From NCBI GenBank assembly GCA_011524535.1, contig WTKD01000006.1, positions 192,182 through 256,181 of the forward strand: DNA of 64,000 bases, written 5' to 3'. The stretch is from Spirochaetaceae bacterium. Lineage in GTDB: Bacteria > Spirochaetota > Spirochaetia > WTKD01. Positions 1 through 10,572 of the stretch are shown piece after piece. Position 1 is the stretch's first letter. Every line of letters begins with the position of its first letter. Below the pieces are notes generated by a model. That model did not search any database, was not told the origin of the DNA, and was given only the letters and a program-made list of their open reading frames with translations. The position numbers were made by a program, and so were the translations under genes.

Positions 1-341
1 TCGTCAGGAAGATATTGGGAAAAAACACGAACCACGGCTCGCATATGGTGCTTGGTTTCCCTTTCTTCTGTATATACTTGTTCTGGATCGACTTTATGCG
101 CTGCATCATCTATTTGTTTTGTGAAATTTGCTATTTCTTTTGCGGAGTGGGTTTTCTTGTAGAGGTGTTTTATGAACTGTTGCGTGATGACTTTTTCCAC
201 TTCAACCTCAAAAGAAACCGAGGCATTTTCACTGAGGATATTTGACAAAGCTTTGAAGAGTTCTGGGTTAGACACCGCATATCGCGTATCTAAAGGTGAT
301 ATATTACCATAATCAGTAAAAAATGTCTTTTTGTTAGACAT
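1..341 (-). CDS. purB: adenylosuccinate lyase, N-terminal part (runs off left edge)
   Basis: The minus-strand reading frame opens with ATG at 341-339 and stays open to base 1, giving 113 residues. Its N-terminus carries YGNISPLDTRYA, then a segment ending EERETKHHMRAVV. This order matches the start of bacterial PurB (SPxDxRY, later the ER-T-H-KAV segment). PurB makes AMP from adenylosuccinate and also cleaves SAICAR in purine synthesis. The rest of the gene, including the catalytic Ser loop, lies outside the window. The gene is divergent from groEL with 130 bases between starts. No Shine-Dalgarno precedes the ATG; a -10-like hexamer lies 5 bases upstream, so the transcript may be leaderless. 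Identification is from recalled family sequence. Confidence 0.85.
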   Translation of the reverse strand, partial: MSNKKTFFTDYGNISPLDTRYAVSNPELFKALSNILSENASVSFEVEVEKVITQQFIKHLYKKTHSAKEIANFTKQIDDAAHKVDPEQVYTEERETKHHMRAVVRVFSQYLPD

Positions 342-346
342 AGTGC

Positions 347-375
347 ATGATATACAATTGAAATCTCTACGACAA
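347..375 (-). promoter_or_regulatory. purB promoter, leaderless arrangement
   Basis: On the minus strand TTGTCG (375-370), a 17-base spacer and TATCAT (352-347) form a sigma70-like pair. Only five bases (346-342) separate the -10 hexamer from the purB ATG, so transcription should begin at or next to the A of ATG. There is no purine-rich ribosome-binding sequence. Confidence 0.6.
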
Positions 376-394
376 TATCATTTTAATTGAAAGT

Positions 395-422
395 TTGACA
401 AAAGAGATCTAGCGAGTATAAT
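395..422 (+). promoter_or_regulatory. groEL promoter, full consensus
   Basis: TTGACA (395-400), 16 bases, TATAAT (417-422): both hexamers match the sigma70 consensus exactly. It predicts a leader of about 40 bases before groEL, which carries a strong GGAGG at 460-464. I see no CIRCE inverted repeat (TTAGCACTC-N9-GAGTGCTAA) in 342-471, so HrcA control is not supported here. Confidence 0.85.
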
Positions 423-468
423 GATTATAAATTCAAAGACTACTAATAAAAACCATACTGGAGGATAA

Positions 469-2115
<1,647 letters not shown>

Positions 2116-2129
2116 CGTACTATGGCTGT

Positions 2130-2423
2130 ATGAAACGAAATGATTTTGTTTTTTCGATTGCGTTCACCAAAAAATCAACAATGGTGAACAAAAAACTTAA
2201 AAGTGCCTATGCGAACAAGCCTTTCCTGACTTTGTTGGAGAAAGGCTTGTTTCGTCAAGCATTGGCTATGGCCTTGTTCGATAATGACATTTCACAACAA
2301 GAAACCTTTCTGCAGACGTATGGGAGGCTTATTGGTAAAGATGATCTAGTTATTGAGGAAGTAAAGAAAATATTTGGCGTTTATGATGTTCTTAACTCTG
2401 TAAATGCTGTAGAATTGGTCTAA
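2130..2423 (+). CDS. small hypothetical protein between groEL and yajC
   Basis: 97 residues, basic N-terminal third (MKRNDF..., KKS, NKKLKSAY) followed by a helical stretch with LLEKGLFRQALAMALF. It has no signal peptide, membrane segment or motif I recognise. It starts 14 bases after the groEL stop and ends 14 bases before yajC. No Shine-Dalgarno is seen; TACTAT lies six bases before ATG 2130, again the leaderless spacing, but without a recognisable -35. A later ATG at 2178 is possible. Support is the intact frame in a gap that fits its neighbours; function unknown. Confidence 0.6.
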   Translation: MKRNDFVFSIAFTKKSTMVNKKLKSAYANKPFLTLLEKGLFRQALAMALFDNDISQQETFLQTYGRLIGKDDLVIEEVKKIFGVYDVLNSVNAVELV

Positions 2424-2437
2424 ATTACAATATAACG

Positions 2438-2839
2438 GTGGTATATATGGAAAATATTTCTATGTTTTTATTAGGTGTTGGAACTTCAGCACAGCAAGGT
2501 GGCGAAGGTGGCGGGTCAGCTTATTCTCTAATCATGATAGCACTCATTGGAGTTGTTTTCTATTTTTTGTTGATACGTCCTCAGAGCAAACGTCAGAAAG
2601 AACAAAAAAAGATGATTAGTTCGGTCGAGAAGGGTGATTCTGTTACTACAATAGGAGGTATTCGAGGTACGGTACAATCGGTTAAAGAAGATACATTTCT
2701 TTTGCAAGTAGACGGTTCAACAAAAATAGAGTTTTCTCGAAACGCTATATCGAATGTAACAAAATCAAAAGCCAAAGATGATCAAAAGAAAGTATCCGAA
2801 GAAGACTCACAGGACAATAAAAAAACGAAAAAGTCCTAG
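2438..2839 (+). CDS. yajC: YajC, Sec translocase auxiliary subunit
   Basis: About 130 residues with one N-terminal membrane helix (IMIALIGVVFYFLLIRPQ), then the hallmark RPQ-KR-KE motif and a cytoplasmic domain GDSVTTIGGIRGTVQSVKED. YajC associates with SecDF at the inner membrane; the directly following secD and secF confirm the call. A Gly-rich periplasmic stretch precedes the helix. The C-terminal 30 residues are strongly charged. Start: GTG 2438 has TACAAT six bases upstream; ATG 2447 is the alternative, with only a weak GGTGG before it. Confidence 0.9.
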   Translation: MVYMENISMFLLGVGTSAQQGGEGGGSAYSLIMIALIGVVFYFLLIRPQSKRQKEQKKMISSVEKGDSVTTIGGIRGTVQSVKEDTFLLQVDGSTKIEFSRNAISNVTKSKAKDDQKKVSEEDSQDNKKTKKS

Positions 2840-2869
2840 AATGGAGTAACAACTTTTGGAGGTAGAGCA

Positions 2870-4612
2870 ATGAGTAAACGGTTTCGTGCGCTTCTAGTAG
2901 TGCTTATTCTTTCGCTTGCGGGATTCGCAATTTATCCAACATTTGAATGGTATTTTATATATGATGATGCCCAGAGAGAGCTATTGTCTTCCAGCAGACT
3001 CGTGTTGGTTGATGAGGCCCAGAAAAGAGCGCAAGAAACGCTTCAGACTATAACCAACTCATTGTCAGAAAACCCTGAGGCTACCATAGACGAGGAGTAT
3101 TCCTTTATTCTTGATGTTGCAAAATCAAACTATGAGTTAGATGGAGCAGAAGTTCCGGAGACCATGAACGTGGTGGCTATTCTTAATAGCTTCACCAGTG
3201 AGCAGGAGGCCTTTTCTGCGGTAGAACAGCATTATTTTCAAGAGCTTGATGCTCAGAAGAGCAAAAAAAGCCGGCTTATACAACTGGGATTAGATCTCTT
3301 TGGTGGCGTAAGGTTGATATTAAGTCCAGATGAGACATCGTTAACAGAACAGTTCGGTGCTGCTCCCGATAACGCGCAGATCAGCGATGCCGTTGACGTT
3401 GCTGTCGAAGTTTTGAATAGCCGTATCGATGCTTTCGGTGTTTCTGAACCTCAGATACGAAAAAACGACAACAATCAAATCTCGGTTGAAATTCCAGGTG
3501 ATAACGATCCTGATCGTGTCCAAACTTTGCTGTCTGGTAAAGGAAGTCTAAATTTTGTATTGGTAGACGAATCTGGCACGGATGAACTCATTCTTTTGCA
3601 AAGAGATGAACCAGGATGGAACCATGAAGTAGATGGGGACCCTGATTTTATAGATGCCAATTCACAGGTTGTAGAATACATAACCAAAGATCAGTATGGA
3701 TTAGAACAGCGTGTGAGATGGATAGCTATTTATAGAAATCCAGAAGAAAATGGATTACTCGGACAATATATTGTAGATGCAAGTACCGGACACGACCCGA
3801 TAACAGGGCGTCCGACTGTTAATTTTTCACTCAACAACGAAGGTGCCGATATATTTGCCAAACTGACCCGTGATAATGCTGGACAATCTCTCGCCATCGT
3901 TATGGATGACAGGGTTCGGGCCTATGCCCAAATTCGCGGAGAAATCCCTGGAGGACAAGGTTCCATAAGTGGATTTACCATTGAAGAGAGTGCAGATATT
4001 GCCCTTGTACTTCGAACAGCAGCGTTACCGGTGAAACTGAATGTGGAAAGTCAGCAAAGTATTGGAGCCAGCATAAGCGAAGGAGCCGTTCAGGCAGGAT
4101 TGAGAGCTTCTCTATTGGCATTCGTTGTCGTTGTACTGTTTATGTTGGTATATTATCGCGGAGCGGGATTCATTGCTGGAACCGTTCTTGTGGTGAATCT
4201 TCTTATGATGCTTGCTATACTCTCTGCTTTTAACCTTACTCTTACTCTTACCAGCATAGCAGCTATTATCTTGACGGTTGGAATGTCGGTAGATGCGAAT
4301 GTAATAGTATTTGAGCGTATAAAGGAAGAGTATGCCTATGGTAAATCGGTGCGTGCCTCAATTGATGCAGGCTTTGCTAAAGCTCTGTGGACTGTAGTAG
4401 ATGCCAACATTACAACGTTTATAGCCGTGTTATTTCTTTCACAGGTAACAACCGGACCGGTGCAGGGTTTTGCTGTAACCCTTTCTGTTGGTATTGTTAC
4501 CTCGATGGTGTCAGCTCTATTTTATGCTCGATTGATTTTCGATTTTGGGTGTGAAACGTTGGTCTGGAAAAAACTCAGTATTGCTTGGGGTCCTAGGAAG
4601 GAGCAGACATGA
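2870..4612 (+). CDS. secD: protein translocase subunit SecD
   Basis: 580 residues. One membrane helix at about residues 7-27, a large periplasmic region with LGLDLFGGVRLIL (the SecD D/G-rich motif) and a C-terminal block of five helices. The fourth region carries TVGMSVDANVIVFERIKEE, the conserved SecD/SecF proton-path signature. SecD with SecF uses the proton gradient to pull exported proteins out of SecYEG. An insertion near residues 65-125 between the first helix and the LGLDL motif is typical of long spirochaetal SecD forms (recalled). Start supported by GGAGG at 2856-2860 upstream of ATG. Overlaps secF by 4 bases (ATGA). Confidence 0.96.
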   Translation: MSKRFRALLVVLILSLAGFAIYPTFEWYFIYDDAQRELLSSSRLVLVDEAQKRAQETLQTITNSLSENPEATIDEEYSFILDVAKSNYELDGAEVPETMNVVAILNSFTSEQEAFSAVEQHYFQELDAQKSKKSRLIQLGLDLFGGVRLILSPDETSLTEQFGAAPDNAQISDAVDVAVEVLNSRIDAFGVSEPQIRKNDNNQISVEIPGDNDPDRVQTLLSGKGSLNFVLVDESGTDELILLQRDEPGWNHEVDGDPDFIDANSQVVEYITKDQYGLEQRVRWIAIYRNPEENGLLGQYIVDASTGHDPITGRPTVNFSLNNEGADIFAKLTRDNAGQSLAIVMDDRVRAYAQIRGEIPGGQGSISGFTIEESADIALVLRTAALPVKLNVESQQSIGASISEGAVQAGLRASLLAFVVVVLFMLVYYRGAGFIAGTVLVVNLLMMLAILSAFNLTLTLTSIAAIILTVGMSVDANVIVFERIKEEYAYGKSVRASIDAGFAKALWTVVDANITTFIAVLFLSQVTTGPVQGFAVTLSVGIVTSMVSALFYARLIFDFGCETLVWKKLSIAWGPRKEQT

Positions 4613-5646
4613 AAATTTACGATTATTCCAAAATCTCAAAGATATACTTCGTAGTAGTGAGTATTTTTGTTTTGGCTGGTATTGGTGTAATGACCTTTGC
4701 TGGAGGATTCCAGTTTGGGATAGAATTCAATCCTGGAGCAAATCTCACGGTTAGGATAGGGGGAAGCTCATCCTTGGAAGAAGTAGAATCCATATTGAGG
4801 GAACCTTATCCGCTTGCCCGAGTGCAGATTCTAGACAATCAAATCGGAGATTATTTACTCAGGGTGCCCGTTAGTAGAGAGAGAGCTTTCCAGAGTGAAA
4901 TTGAGACAGATGTGACCGATCTATTAGCAGAACAATTTGCTTCGGTTAGAGTCTTAGAATTTGGTTATGTCGGGGAAGCTTTTTCTCGTACATTTCAACT
5001 ACAGACGGGAATTCTTACCTCTATTGCCCTATTGCTGATTCTTGTGTATCTTTGGTTCAGGTTTCGTTTCAATTTTGCAATTTCCTCAATCATTACGCTT
5101 GTTTTTCATGATGCCTTGGTGGTGTTGGTCTTCTTAGGAGTTACCCGAATTGAAGTTACATCAGCAACAATAGCAGCCATTCTAACGGTTCTAGGCTATT
5201 CCTTGAACGATACCATTGTTGTATTTGATCGAATTCGTGAGAATTTGGTTTTGATGAAGAATACATCTATGTCTGCTATAGTCAACACAAGCGTTACACA
5301 AAGTCTAAGAAGGACTATTATTACCTCGCTTACAACATTACTTGCGAGCATTGCCCTTATTGTGTTTGCAGAAGGCTCCGTGCGTAACTTTGCTATAGTG
5401 CTTTCATTTGGTGTCTTGAGTGGAACCTTCTCGTCAATATTTATAGCTTCTCCGTTGTTTCTGTTTTTTGAGAGACGGAATAATTCAGCGAAAAATGCGT
5501 CACAATCTAGTAAAGAACCTTCTCTTGAAGGAGCGGCTCCGCAACAAGGCATGGTTATGGGATCGAATGATGATATAAATCTTGCTAAATTGCGCGAAGA
5601 ACTAGGTGGAACAAAACGCAAACAAAAGAAGAAAAAACGTTCATAG
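4609..5646 (+). CDS. secF: protein translocase subunit SecF
   Basis: 345 residues; first membrane helix at about 11-29, then FGIEFNPGANL (SecF version of the D-G-G motif), and a five-helix C-terminal block with LTVLGYSLNDTIVVFDRIRE, the SecF signature. The last 50 residues form a basic cytoplasmic tail ending in a Lys/Arg run. Works with SecD and YajC in the late step of protein export. AAGGAG stands before the ATG inside the end of secD and the stop and start overlap as ATGA, so translation is probably coupled. Last gene of this unit. Confidence 0.96.
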   Translation: MKIYDYSKISKIYFVVVSIFVLAGIGVMTFAGGFQFGIEFNPGANLTVRIGGSSSLEEVESILREPYPLARVQILDNQIGDYLLRVPVSRERAFQSEIETDVTDLLAEQFASVRVLEFGYVGEAFSRTFQLQTGILTSIALLLILVYLWFRFRFNFAISSIITLVFHDALVVLVFLGVTRIEVTSATIAAILTVLGYSLNDTIVVFDRIRENLVLMKNTSMSAIVNTSVTQSLRRTIITSLTTLLASIALIVFAEGSVRNFAIVLSFGVLSGTFSSIFIASPLFLFFERRNNSAKNASQSSKEPSLEGAAPQQGMVMGSNDDINLAKLREELGGTKRKQKKKKRS

Positions 5647-5809
5647 CGAATTCACTTTTTTGAAGAAATTCTAGCACATTTTTCCACTTCTTTAAAAAAA
5701 AGAATGGTTTGAGACCCTTTTTTAGACCCCTAAAAGAACACACGGTATCGAATAAACTTTGGTTGTATTTTCCCCAAAATTGGGTTATAATGGTGTTTTG
5801 GAGGAAATC
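5647..5809 (+). promoter_or_regulatory. intergenic region with tctC promoter
   Basis: The 163 bases between secF and tctC hold an AT-rich stretch. A short TTCTTT/AAAGAA inverted repeat followed by A/T tracts at about 5688-5704 may end secF transcription but is weak. TTGTAT (5763-5768), 17 bases, TATAAT (5786-5791) form a good promoter for tctC, whose ATG at 5810 has GGAGG at 5800-5804. Confidence 0.6.
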
Positions 5810-6769
5810 ATGAATAAATTCACCACCTTTTTGTTTGTGCTGATTTGCGCATCAGTATCGCTTTTTGCACAAGATATAGACTCTATACATTTTTTGATTC
5901 CTGGAGGAGCAGGAGGAGGCTGGGACGGGACCGCAAGAGGCACCGGGGAAGCCTTGGTTGGGTCTGGCCTTATTGACTCGGCGTCCTATGAAAACATGTC
6001 GGGGGGCGGAGGAGGAACCGCTATTGGCTACCTAATTAGAACTGGTCGTCGCCAGCAGGGAACGTTGATGGTAAACTCGACTCCTATCATCACACGGTCA
6101 ATTACTAAAGTATTCCCCTATTCTTTTGAAGATCTCACCCCTATAGCAAGTACTATCGGGGATTATGGAACACTTGTTGTTCATCCAGATTCTAAATTTT
6201 CTGATTTTTCTGATTTGATTAGTTCTGTCAAACGCGACCCTTCATCAGTAACCATCGGTGGAGGCTCGGTATTTGGCGATCTCGATCATCTTGTGGCAGC
6301 TACTACTTTTAATGCAGCAGGAGTTTCCCCAAAAGAAATTAGTTATGCGGCTTACGATGCAGGGGGAAAAGCTCTTACTGGATTGTTGTCAGGAGAAATC
6401 GATGTACTGGCTACAGGACTTGGAGAAGCTCTTGAACTCTCCAGAAATGGACAAGTTCGTATTTTGGGAATCACGGCAAGTGAACGCCTCGAGGATGCCC
6501 CAGAGATACCAACATTTAAGGAGCAAGGAGCAGACGCCTACTTTGTAAACTGGAGGGGATTTTTCGGTCCTCCAGACCTTTCGAGCAGTAAAGTTCGTGA
6601 GTATCAAAATGTTCTAAAAGAAATGTATTCGACCGACGAATGGGAGGTTGTTCGTAAGCGAAATGGTTGGGTGAACATTTACCAACCAGGAGCTGAATTT
6701 GTTGCTTTTTTGAAAGAGCAAGAAACTGAAATAAGAAAGCTTCGAAGTATTCTCGGACTAAGTGACTAG
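5810..6769 (+). CDS. tctC: tripartite tricarboxylate transporter solute-binding protein (TctC family)
   Basis: 319 residues from ATG 5810, chosen over an upstream TTG because GGAGG sits directly before it and a clean signal peptide follows (hydrophobic to residue 20, cut likely after FAQ or before it). The mature start IHFLIPGGAGGGWDGTARG is the TctC/Bug ligand-binding signature. It should bind a carboxylate in the periplasm and hand it to TctAB. The following tctB and tctA make a complete system. The substrate cannot be read from sequence; members carry citrate and other di- or tricarboxylates. Confidence 0.92.
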   Translation: MNKFTTFLFVLICASVSLFAQDIDSIHFLIPGGAGGGWDGTARGTGEALVGSGLIDSASYENMSGGGGGTAIGYLIRTGRRQQGTLMVNSTPIITRSITKVFPYSFEDLTPIASTIGDYGTLVVHPDSKFSDFSDLISSVKRDPSSVTIGGGSVFGDLDHLVAATTFNAAGVSPKEISYAAYDAGGKALTGLLSGEIDVLATGLGEALELSRNGQVRILGITASERLEDAPEIPTFKEQGADAYFVNWRGFFGPPDLSSSKVREYQNVLKEMYSTDEWEVVRKRNGWVNIYQPGAEFVAFLKEQETEIRKLRSILGLSD

Positions 6770-6772
6770 CTA

Positions 6773-7297
6773 ATGTCGAAGAACATTACCCCAGTAATTG
6801 AATTTTGGGTTAGTGTTGCTTTGTTTCTATTTTCGGTTGCTTATGGGGTAGGGGCCATTCAACTTCCTTTACCCCAAGGATCCGATTCAATACCAATTAC
6901 TCCTAGAAGTATTCCAATTTTTCTTTCTTTTGCGGGAGCCTTTTTATCCTTAGTAATTATCATTCAAACATTTGTGAGCAATAAATCTCTCATGTTCTTC
7001 TCTTCCTCTCAGCATCAATCGAAAAAGAATAAACTAAAAAAGACAGTTTTTACTGTAGCGCTCTTGCTATTTTTTATGGTTACCTATGGGTTCCTTCTTC
7101 CCTGGCTAGGGTTTCTTGTTTCTAGTTTTGGGTTTATCTGCGCGAGTATTATCGTACTTGGACAAAGAAAATGGTACGTGTTTCTTGGAGTCCCCCTTGT
7201 GACGGTTGTGGTATTTTGGTTGCTACTTGATGTATTACTAGGGGTATATCTTGGAGAGGGTGAACTTTTCTTTCTCCTTACAGAGTTTTTTTCATAG
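6773..7297 (+). CDS. tctB: tripartite tricarboxylate transporter small membrane subunit (TctB family)
   Basis: 174 residues with four hydrophobic segments (about 10-28, 47-67, 88-112, 118-165), the size and topology of TctB. It begins three bases after the tctC stop, without a clear Shine-Dalgarno, so translation probably depends on tctC. TctB is poorly conserved, so the call rests on topology plus position between tctC and tctA. Confidence 0.85.
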   Translation: MSKNITPVIEFWVSVALFLFSVAYGVGAIQLPLPQGSDSIPITPRSIPIFLSFAGAFLSLVIIIQTFVSNKSLMFFSSSQHQSKKNKLKKTVFTVALLLFFMVTYGFLLPWLGFLVSSFGFICASIIVLGQRKWYVFLGVPLVTVVVFWLLLDVLLGVYLGEGELFFLLTEFFS

Positions 7298-7305
7298 AGG
7301 ATGGT

Positions 7306-8826
7306 ATGGTTGAAGGCATATTAAGTGGACTACAAGAGGCTTTTACAGGACTCAATATTCTCATGGTTATTGTTGGATGTTTTGCCGGAACATTTATAGG
7401 TATGTTGCCTGGACTTGGTCCAATTTCGGCAATTGCGCTTATGATCCCGATAACGTATGGATTTCCTCCTGCAACAGCTCTTATTCTTATGGCTGGCGTG
7501 TATTATGGAGCGGTTTTTGGAGGGTCTACGTCTTCTATTCTTATCAATGCGCCAGGAGTTTCCAGCACGGTAGCAACTACTTTTGATGGATATCCGATGA
7601 GTCAAAAAGGCTACGCGGGTCGTGCATTGGCGATTGCTGCATATTGTTCGTTTACCGGTGGAACTGTGGGCGCCGTTTTTTTACTCATTGCAGCTCCGTT
7701 ATTAGCACAGCTTGCATTAACCTTCCAGTCATCTGATTATTTTGCCTTGATGTTGATGGGGCTCACTGCAATTTCTGCATTTACGAGCAAAGAAACGGTG
7801 TTTAAGTCTATACTCATGGCCGTATTTGGCATCATGCTTTCTACTATTGGCACCGACTTGGCAAGCGGAGTGCAACGTTTCACCTTCGGTAGTATACATT
7901 TGGTTGATGGACTCTCTTTCATCATGATAGTTATGGCTATCTTTGCTCTTTCGGAATCCCTTTTGGGGATTCTTCGTTCTGACAACTCTGCAAAAGATGC
8001 AGCCGATGCTATATCAACCCAAAAGATTAGTAGCTTACGTTTGGGCAAGGGAACCCTTAAAAAACTCATTCCAACAATGTTGCGTTCCTCTGTTCTTGGT
8101 TTTTTTGTAGGTGTTTTGCCAGGCGCAGGCGCAACCATCGCCTCTTTCCTTGCGTATGGGGTAGAGCAAAATCTAGCAAGCCCAGAAGATAAAAAAGAAT
8201 TTGGTAAGGGAAGCCCTATTGGTTTGGCGGCTCCAGAAACAGCAAATAATGCAGCAAGTTCTGGATCTTTTGTTCCTCTTCTGACATTGGGCATACCAGG
8301 GTCGGGGACCACCGCGGTAATTTTGGGTGCTTTGATTAGTTATGGCATACAGCCGGGTCCGCGTTTATTCGTTGAGCAGCCAGCGATTTTTTGGTCCGTT
8401 ATTGTTTCTATGTATATTGGAAACCTAATTTTGCTCGTTTTAAATTTACCCCTTATCCCTTTTATATCTCGTTTATTGATGATAAAGAAAGAAATACTGG
8501 TTCCTTTGATTTTGTTTTTTTCACTTATTGGGGTCTATCTTGTTTCTTTCAACAATGTCGATATCTTTTTCATGGTAGGCTTGGCTATCCTAGCTGTCTT
8601 TCTGAACTTTGCCTCTTTTCCACTCCCTCCCTTGATATTGGGGTTCATTTTGGGAGGACCTTTAGAAGAAAATCTCAGAAGAGCTTTGATTATAAACAAG
8701 GGCTCATTCTCCTTTTTATGGGAGCGCCCTATTTCCCTTACGTTGTTTATTTTGACACTCTTTTTCTTGTTTCTTCCGTTTATTCGTCGCTTAATTGCGT
8801 TCCTAAGACAGCGAGTAAAGAACTAA
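7306..8826 (+). CDS. tctA: tripartite tricarboxylate transporter large permease (TctA family)
   Basis: 506 residues, about 11-12 membrane helices. The N-terminal GTFIGMLPGLGPISAIALM and the internal GVLPGAGATIASFLAYG are the paired PGxG re-entrant motifs of TctA, followed by GSFVPLLTLGIPGSGTTAV. This is the ion-driven channel of the tripartite system with TctB and TctC. Start at 7306 with GAGG five bases upstream. The stop is one base from the stop of the convergent adenylate cyclase gene. Confidence 0.95.
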   Translation: MVEGILSGLQEAFTGLNILMVIVGCFAGTFIGMLPGLGPISAIALMIPITYGFPPATALILMAGVYYGAVFGGSTSSILINAPGVSSTVATTFDGYPMSQKGYAGRALAIAAYCSFTGGTVGAVFLLIAAPLLAQLALTFQSSDYFALMLMGLTAISAFTSKETVFKSILMAVFGIMLSTIGTDLASGVQRFTFGSIHLVDGLSFIMIVMAIFALSESLLGILRSDNSAKDAADAISTQKISSLRLGKGTLKKLIPTMLRSSVLGFFVGVLPGAGATIASFLAYGVEQNLASPEDKKEFGKGSPIGLAAPETANNAASSGSFVPLLTLGIPGSGTTAVILGALISYGIQPGPRLFVEQPAIFWSVIVSMYIGNLILLVLNLPLIPFISRLLMIKKEILVPLILFFSLIGVYLVSFNNVDIFFMVGLAILAVFLNFASFPLPPLILGFILGGPLEENLRRALIINKGSFSFLWERPISLTLFILTLFFLFLPFIRRLIAFLRQRVKN

Positions 8827-8827
8827 A

Positions 8828-10510
8828 CTACTTTGTACGCATCTTTTCTATACCGTTCCAGCTTTTTCGAGGTGGTGTAACAAGGTATTTTTCAGCTCGT
8901 GTGAGGAAGATATCTATCAAAATATCGTCCGGTGCGATCGTTTTTGCCTTTTTTAGATTCTTTATGGTTTCTGAAAATTCCTGTTGGTAATAATGCGTAA
9001 GACCTGAATGATAGTGTTTCCAGACCTCTTCGGTTTCTTTATCTATTGATTTTTGGGTTGTGTAGATTCGTTCACCTTGGGTTTTACCCTTTACCTGCAC
9101 TATATCAACCATTCGGCATGGATATATATCCTTTATTCTCTCAAATACCGAATCGGAGAACAAAAGAGGGGTCCCATATAGTTTCGTAAGCGATTCAAGA
9201 CGGGCTCCTAGGTTAACGGTGTCTCCTATAACCGTATAGTCCATCTTTTTCTCACTTCCAATGTTTCCAACCGTTACCTTTCCATAGACAATTCCCATGC
9301 CCGTTATAAACTGAGGAGCTTTACTTTGTTTTTGGTGGGTATTAAACTTTTCAAGAGCTTCTTGCATGTTCAACGCGGCTGTAATAGCGTTCTTAGGTGA
9401 GTTTTCTAAGTGGTTTGGGGCGCCAAATATTGCCATAATTGCATCGCCAATGTATTTATCAATAATTCCCTCTTCTGCCATGATGATATCAACCATTGTG
9501 CCATAATAGCTATTCAAAGAGGTGACCAATTCTTCTGGGGGCAATGATTCAGAAATGGTTGTAAAACTTCGAATATCGGTGAACATCACGCTAAGATCCC
9601 TGTTTTCACCGATAAGCATTTTTTCTGGATTTTCAAAGATGCTATCTATGACATTGCTCGGAACATATTTCTGAAAGATGTTTCTTACTTTTGATTCATT
9701 CCTCTTGGCTATTACAGCATTCAAGGCATAGTTCTTTATTTGTGAATATGCTTTGTCCAATTCCTCGGTCATCACGTTGAATGTGTGTGCCATTTGACCA
9801 AATTCATCATTTTCCTGTACTTCTATTTTTGTTGAAAGGTCATTGTTACGTATAATCGAAAGCATTGCCGCGACGGTGTTTCTTAACGGTCTGATCGTGT
9901 ATTCAATAAATATCAAAGAGAGGATAAGCATTGCGGAAAGTGAGATCATAGTGATGATACCCGCCTGGGTGGTTATCTCTTGTGCGTCTGCGTAAAATGT
10001 GTTGTACTCCTCTGAAACAACTATCAACCAATTGAGGGGCATGAATTTAAAGACCTGGGCAGTTCTTCTCTTGCCCTCCAACATTATTTCTTGCCATCCG
10101 ACATTCTCTTCGGTATATTTCAGTCCTAAGTCATTTAGAACTTCTTCGGAGAGAGAGGAGTCAGGATAGGTGGAAAAAGCAACGGTCGTTTCGTTCTCGG
10201 AAACTTCAAAGGCATAAATTACCTCGGTGTCGTTTTGGAGTAGGGTGTTAGCATACGAAGCGATGGCCAGCTCTGCAGCCCCCACAAAGTCTTCATCGTT
10301 TGTAAAACCGTTTTTTTCGAGAATATCCCATTGGTTTTGGGCATATTTGTTTAATTCCAATGCTTTAAAAGCAAGCGCATCAATCGCAACTCGTGTAATT
10401 CCATTTCTTGCGGATACGGAGGCAAAAAAGGTTATGACCACGGTTGTAGCCATTTGTAGAGGGATAATAACCAGTAGTAGTTTCCACTTTATACTTATTT
10501 GGCGTTTCAT
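8828..10510 (-). CDS. membrane class III adenylate cyclase with HAMP domain
   Basis: 560 residues. First membrane helix about 9-31, an extracytoplasmic sensor region of about 150 residues, a second helix near 182-204, a HAMP linker to about 257 and a class III cyclase domain near 300-480. Both metal-binding aspartates are present (FTDIR near 310 and IGDAIMAIFGAP near 355), as is the Lys/Asp substrate pair region KKMDYTVIGDTVNLGARLE near 417-432 with the transition-state Asn and Arg. The Lys before MDYT points to ATP, so cAMP is the likely product. Divergent from the gene at 10573, with CATAAT five bases before ATG and no Shine-Dalgarno. The sensor ligand is unknown. Confidence 0.92.
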   Translation of the reverse strand: MKRQISIKWKLLLVIIPLQMATTVVITFFASVSARNGITRVAIDALAFKALELNKYAQNQWDILEKNGFTNDEDFVGAAELAIASYANTLLQNDTEVIYAFEVSENETTVAFSTYPDSSLSEEVLNDLGLKYTEENVGWQEIMLEGKRRTAQVFKFMPLNWLIVVSEEYNTFYADAQEITTQAGIITMISLSAMLILSLIFIEYTIRPLRNTVAAMLSIIRNNDLSTKIEVQENDEFGQMAHTFNVMTEELDKAYSQIKNYALNAVIAKRNESKVRNIFQKYVPSNVIDSIFENPEKMLIGENRDLSVMFTDIRSFTTISESLPPEELVTSLNSYYGTMVDIIMAEEGIIDKYIGDAIMAIFGAPNHLENSPKNAITAALNMQEALEKFNTHQKQSKAPQFITGMGIVYGKVTVGNIGSEKKMDYTVIGDTVNLGARLESLTKLYGTPLLFSDSVFERIKDIYPCRMVDIVQVKGKTQGERIYTTQKSIDKETEEVWKHYHSGLTHYYQQEFSETIKNLKKAKTIAPDDILIDIFLTRAEKYLVTPPRKSWNGIEKMRTK

Positions 10511-10515
10511 GTTGT

Positions 10516-10521
10516 ATTATG
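10516..10521 (-). promoter_or_regulatory. -10 element of adenylate cyclase gene, leaderless arrangement
   Basis: CATAAT on the minus strand ends five bases before the ATG at 10510. I find no good -35 hexamer at 16-19 bases. The same stretch on the plus strand contains TATACAAT (10523-10530), a possible -10 for the gene at 10573. Confidence 0.4.
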
Positions 10522-10572
10522 GTATACAATTTTGATTATCTGAGCTATATTCAAAAGAAGAGAGTATTGCGC

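Noticed and set aside
15..245. 76-residue plus-strand ORF at the left edge
   Set aside because: It lies opposite the purB 5' end, which has clear homology in the minus frame; the plus frame has no motif.
8391..8990. 199-residue plus-strand ORF across the tctA/cyclase junction
   Set aside because: Overlaps two well-supported genes and has no family pattern.
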